Position numbers and translations under genes: made by a program. Of a stretch of 64,000 bases of DNA, positions 59,820-64,000 are shown one piece after another; within the stretch, counting starts at the first letter, position 1; every line of letters starts with the position of its first letter. The DNA is taken from NCBI GenBank assembly GCA_037179515.1, contig JAXCGZ010015124.1:20001-84000 (forward strand). The letters run 5' to 3'. Under the pieces are notes generated by a model that saw nothing but the letters and a program-made list of their open reading frames with translations, was not told the DNA's origin and did no database searches. This stretch comes from Halocaridina rubra (Eukaryota > Arthropoda > Malacostraca > Decapoda > Atyidae).

Positions 59820-61571
59820 TTACTTTTTCTCCTGTTGTTGGCTTGCGCACTGGAAGGGGCGTTGGAAGGAAGAGAGAGACAGGCTTATTGGGAGGAGGAA
59901 GCTAGAGAGACTGGGGCAGGTGAATCTGGAGAGGAAGCTGCGGTAGAAGGTACAGGATCTGTTGCTGGCTCTACCTTCTTGAGAAATGTTTGAGGCAAGT
60001 CTAGAAGGATGCCATGTTCTTCTCTTCCCAAATTTCTTTGTAACACCGCAGGAAATCCATGACCCCTCTGGTGATATTAGTGTACCTGGCAGTGCTGGGG
60101 TCCTCAGCCTCAAACTTTGCCAGCCCTTCCTCTGTCAGGGCAAAACCTTATTCCATGCCCTTGCTTGTAAATCATTTGGGCTCTGGGCTTGGCATTTCTC
60201 CCTCCTCTTCTATCAACTACTTCTGAATGAGGTCCTCGGCAGATAACTCCTCTTTATGAAATTCCAGCAGCCCAGTTACATCATCAGCCCCCTCCTCCTA
60301 CTTAATCTCTTTACTCAGGCAACAACGTTCTTGGTGATAGCCTTAACTGTCTCCACAAAGCCATGGAAGTCATTCACAAACTGGGGACACAGTTTCTTCC
60401 ATACCCCATTCAAGTTTGTCTACCTAACTTCCTCCCAAGAATCAGCAATATTCTTGACAACCTGACGAATATTGTAAGACTCCCAAAACTTCTTGAAAGT
60501 CAAGTTCTTGTCTTTCTCAGATGCCCTCAGAGCCATAGCAATTGTCCTTCAAAGGTAGTAGGCCTTGAAAGAGGCAATGACACCCAGATCCATTGGCTGT
60601 AACAGGGCATTGTAATTAGGTGGAAGGAAAACATCCTTGATATACTGTTCAACACCAGCAACATCTTAAAGGGCAGACCCTTGGCAGCAAGTACCTCTCC
60701 ACTTGTGGCACAAAATGATTGCTGAACTAGTCCTCGAAAATCTGAAGAGTTACCCAAGCCTTCTTGTTGGACTTCCAGATGACAGGCAGTTGACCCTTTC
60801 AAAGGCCTTTGAGTCCCCTTGGATTTTCTCCCAAGTAAACAGGCAAGGGCTTCAGTTTGAAGTCTCCAGCAGCATTAGCCCCCAAAAGTAAAGTCAATCT
60901 CTCTTTTCTTACTTTATTGCCTGGTGCTGTCTCTTCCTCCTTGGCAATGTACGTACAACTTGGCATACACTTCCAGAACAAACCAGACTTATCCACGTTA
61001 AACATTTGTTCAGCACTGTAACCCCCCGCCCTTATTATCTCAGTCAATGCACTAGGAAAATCACTTGCTGCTTTCTCATCACCACTAGCAGCTTCACCTT
61101 GCACCTTAAGATTATGAAAATTAGCACAAGCCTTAAACCAAATAAACCAAATCCTACTAGCCACAAACTCTTCACTCTCTCTCTGTTCCCAATTTTCCAG
61201 TGTCATGGCATAAAACATTCTTTTTAGCTTTTTCCTAAATCAACAGGAGGCTCACTGGGATATGCCATTGATGCTGGTCATTCAGCCAAAGCACTAATAA
61301 CCTCCATTTCGATCATTAGGCCACTACGCTTCTTAGCATTCACAGTGGATTTCATAGGAGCAGAACCTTTCACATGTTCGTGGATGCGATTTTTATCCTC
61401 AATAATCTTCGCTAAGTTTAAACGGCTTAACCCCAGTGAGCAGCCAAGTTTGATATCAGTTTCTCCCTTTTGGAAGCATTCTACTATATCTAATTTAACG
61501 TCAGTAGTGATGGTTTTCCTTTTCTTCAGAGCACTGCCATCAGAAGAATCTCCAGTATGCTTGAGAGGCAT
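59820..61571 (-). pseudogene. Tigger/pogo transposase, frameshifted
   Basis: The minus strand starts at 61571 with MPLKHTGDSSDGSALKKRKT and a CENP-B-type helix-turn-helix (VKLDIVECFQKGE, CSLGLSRLNLAKIIEDKNRI). The second DNA-binding half and the DDE domain follow at 61218-60799: FHNLKVQGEAASGDEKAASD, IRAGGYSAEQMFNVDKSGLF (first catalytic Asp in NVD.(T/S)GLFW), then RLTLLLGANAAGDFKLKPL and ENPRGLKG. Later parts read LAAKGLPFKMLLVLNS (60680) where the family has LLLDNAP, so the second Asp is lost or altered. Frame changes at several points make it non-functional. Family members bind the terminal repeats and cut at TA. Confidence 0.82.
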
Positions 61572-61649
61572 AGTACAGGTCAGTAATTATCGCAAACACA
61601 AGCGAGATGAGTCAATATGGTGTACGAGCGGGAACTAAGCGACTCTTCT

Positions 61650-62075
61650 TCCTCGGTCTAATGCTTTGTGATGACATATTCTCTTGCCATGCTCAACAAA
61701 CTTTTCCGCATGATCGTATTTATGACTATGTATTTGGTAATTTTGTAAATAAATTCAACCTAGATCCTTCACATAACCAAATACATAAGAAAATAAATGA
61801 ATAATACCATGAATTTGATATACACGCATACAACATTGCTGTGTGACAATGTATTTGTCTGCAACGCTCAACAAACTGTTCGGCATGGAGATCGTATTTA
61901 CGACTATGTATTGGGTAATTTTGTAAATAAATTCAGACTTGGTCCTTCACATACCCAAATACATAAACAGATAAATAAATAAAACCATTAACTTGATCTG
62001 TATGTACACAAAAAAGCTGCATGACAATGTATTCTTCTGCCACGCTCAACAAACTATTCACCATGCATAGTTTGT
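61650..62075. repeat. Tandem repeat, about 177 bp x 2.4, inside Tigger
   Basis: ATATTCTCTTGCCATGCTCA (61676), TATTTGTCTGCAACGCTCAA (61852) and TATTCTTCTGCCACGCTCAA (62030) mark successive units; AATAAATTCA..CT..TCCTTC is also repeated. Confidence 0.85.
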
Positions 62076-62185
62076 ATATACAAAACAAACCACGTAGGTC
62101 CAAAAATTATATATTAATAACATATGGTAGATACATTGTAACGAAGAAACATCATAAATCGGGGACATTGTAAACCGAGGACCCC

Positions 62186-62295
<110 letters not shown>

Positions 62296-62429
62296 GGGCC
62301 CTCCACAGAACGTCGTTTCATATAACGTTGTTTTGATTTTACGTCGGAGGCAAATAGATAATTAATAAAGTATTAATAAATTTATTTTTCTACCTACCTG
62401 GCTGGTACGCCTAAAGTTTGCGAGTGCGG

Positions 62430-62900
62430 CAGATGAATGCACAGCTAGCAAGACAGCTGTATTCATATTAATCAAATTAACGGTGTTATTTATTTATTTG
62501 TTTATATATTTGGTTATATTGAGAGATTATATTTAATTTAAAAAAAAAACAGTTATAACTACAATTTTATTTGAAATACAAACGAATACACAGCTAGCAG
62601 CACAGCTGTATTCATATATATCTAGTTAATAGCTTTATTTATTTATTTGTTTATATATTTGGTTATATTGAAGGATTATATTGAATTTAAAATAAAAAAC
62701 AATCACATAGCTGTAAATACGATTTTATTCAAAATACACACAAAAAATACAGGAAGCAGTACAGCTGTATTCGTATTTATCATGTTAATGGCTTTATTTA
62801 TTTATTTGTGTGTATATTTGTTTATATTGTAGGATTATATTGAATTTTAAAAAATATACCAAAGACATAGCCGTTAATATGATTTTATTTGAAATAATGT
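62430..62900. repeat. Tandem repeat, about 150-157 bp x 3, inside Tigger
   Basis: AGCTAGCAAGACAGCTGTAT (62442), AGCTAGCAGCACAGCTGTAT (62593) and AGGAAGCAGTACAGCTGTAT (62750) mark the units; each is followed by TTATTTATTTATTTG and GGTTATATTGA-like words. Confidence 0.88.
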
Positions 62901-63042
62901 GTTGAGCTTCGGGTAAGAATCCGGCATCATGCAGCATTTGAAGAAGTAGAAGACAAAGCACAGCTGAGTTTACTCTCACCAGCCATATTGTGTCTCATTT
63001 TCATTTGCTCTCTCATTCGTTTCGCTTGTTACTGATATTACT

Positions 63043-63243
63043 ATGTCTCCCAAGCATAGTGGTGATAGTTATGATGGCAGTGCTACGAAGAAAAGAAAAG
63101 CTCTCACCATGGAAATAAATGTTGAAATAGTAAAACACTTGCCTAAGGGAGTGAAAGTGAAGAGTTTGTGGCCAGTAGGGGTTGCTTTTAAGAGTCATGC
63201 TAACTTGCATAACCTAAGGGTGCAAGGTGAAGCTGCTAGTTAG
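63043..63243 (+). pseudogene. Tigger transposase, helix-turn-helix joined to a later segment by deletion
   Basis: An open 66-codon frame reads MSPKHSGDSYDGSATKKRKA and VEIVKHLPKGVKVKSLW, then jumps to AFKSHANLHNLRVQGEAAS. In the neighbour these parts are separated by more than 100 codons, so an internal deletion joined them in frame. The frame stops at TAG just after the second segment. It could encode only a small DNA-binding fragment at most. Confidence 0.75.
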
Positions 63244-63506
63244 TGGTGATGAGAAAGCAGCAAAGAGTTTCCCAGTTTGGTAGCAGAAATAATTAGGGAC
63301 GGGGTTACCAATCCTTGCAGTGCCCCTTCCAGTGTGCAAGCCGACAACATGAGTGACAAACAAACAAGCATTATTTACATTTTTTACAATTGCTATTCTT
63401 TTACAAAACTAAGTGCACACCTATAATTAGACATGTAATTGAATGAATAAGTAGGAGGGTAATACATACACTTACAGTGAACATAAATATAGCTAACAAG
63501 TGAACA

Positions 63507-63586
<80 letters not shown>
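63507..63586. repeat. (AAT)n microsatellite
   Basis: AAT run inside the plus-strand Tigger element. Confidence 0.95.
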
Positions 63587-63589
<3 letters not shown>

Positions 63590-63874
63590 CAATAATGATA
63601 ACAATAGTAGTAATACTAAAATTAATGCTTTAATATATTTATATTTAGTATACTGTATATGTAGTGTAGTTTTACTATATCTTACAATGAGAACTTAGAT
63701 TATTTCTATAGATTATATACTGTATGTTCTTTTACCTCTCCAGACCCACCTCCCCCAGTCTCCTCAAACCTAGGTTCGAATTATAAGTGTGTTCCGACTT
63801 AAGTCAAAATCCACTTTAAGTCAGCTGTCAGGAACAGAACCCTGACGTAAAGTAGTAACCCCTTTATAGTGTGC

Positions 63875-64000
<126 letters not shown>

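Noticed and set aside
60256..60602. Plus-strand proteins at 59.9-61.6 kb
   Set aside because: They are antisense shadows of the minus-strand Tigger transposase.
63401..63604. Leu-rich 67-aa membrane peptide on the minus strand
   Set aside because: The Leu run is a translation of the (AAT)n microsatellite.

Overview
This looks like a nuclear genome window from an arthropod, most plausibly a crustacean. The inference rests on an AT-rich background, very long (AT)n, (CT)n and (AAT)n microsatellites, split exons with GT-AG introns, and a dense mix of CR1/Jockey-type LINEs, BEL/Pao and Ty3/gypsy remnants, pogo/Tigger and IS630 elements and tRNA-derived SINEs. The species cannot be named from the sequence.

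Only one host gene is clear. Five plus-strand exons between 29448 and 59047 encode the C-terminal half of an Elk/KCNH-type voltage-gated potassium channel: the C-linker end, the cyclic-nucleotide-binding homology domain, an acidic linker, a coiled coil and a long Ser-rich tail ending in a stop. Their phases join without a break (0-1, 1-0, 0-2, 2-0, 0-stop). The exons for the PAS domain, voltage sensor and pore were not recognised in the first 29.4 kb and probably lie outside the window. The introns are large; the biggest (35564-56174) holds a LINE cluster and two DNA transposons.

Region by region: 1-4.4 kb, two opposed copies of a Jockey-like LINE. 6.2-7.8 kb, a decayed CR1-like LINE. 8.0-10.7 kb, about 290-bp tandem repeats followed by a Ty3/gypsy RNase H and integrase remnant. 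11.14-14.10 kb, a DNA transposon with about 280-bp terminal inverted repeats and a broken gene for an XPG/FEN1-like nuclease with a Cys-rich tail, best matching the Academ superfamily. 14.4-17.4 kb, two foldback elements and a LINE C-terminal fragment. 17.9-22.9 kb, a minus-strand BEL/Pao element with a nested LINE tail. 24.3-27.5 kb, a CR1-like LINE carrying two nested insertions. 27.6-27.8 kb, a Tigger end. 29.4-59.0 kb, Elk exons, with LINE copies A to D at 38.0-50.4 kb, an IS630-type transposon at 50.5-51.9 kb and a small Tigger at 52.0-53.2 kb. 59.7-63.9 kb, two Tigger elements in opposite orientation, with (TA)n runs on their outer sides and between them.

The most interesting items are the XPG-nuclease transposon, the chimeric LINE array A-B-C with a shared premature stop, the nested insertions with readable junctions, and the Tigger pair that shares upstream tandem repeats. 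No gene system beyond these mobile elements and Elk was found. All coding calls for mobile elements are by recognition of motifs, without database searches.
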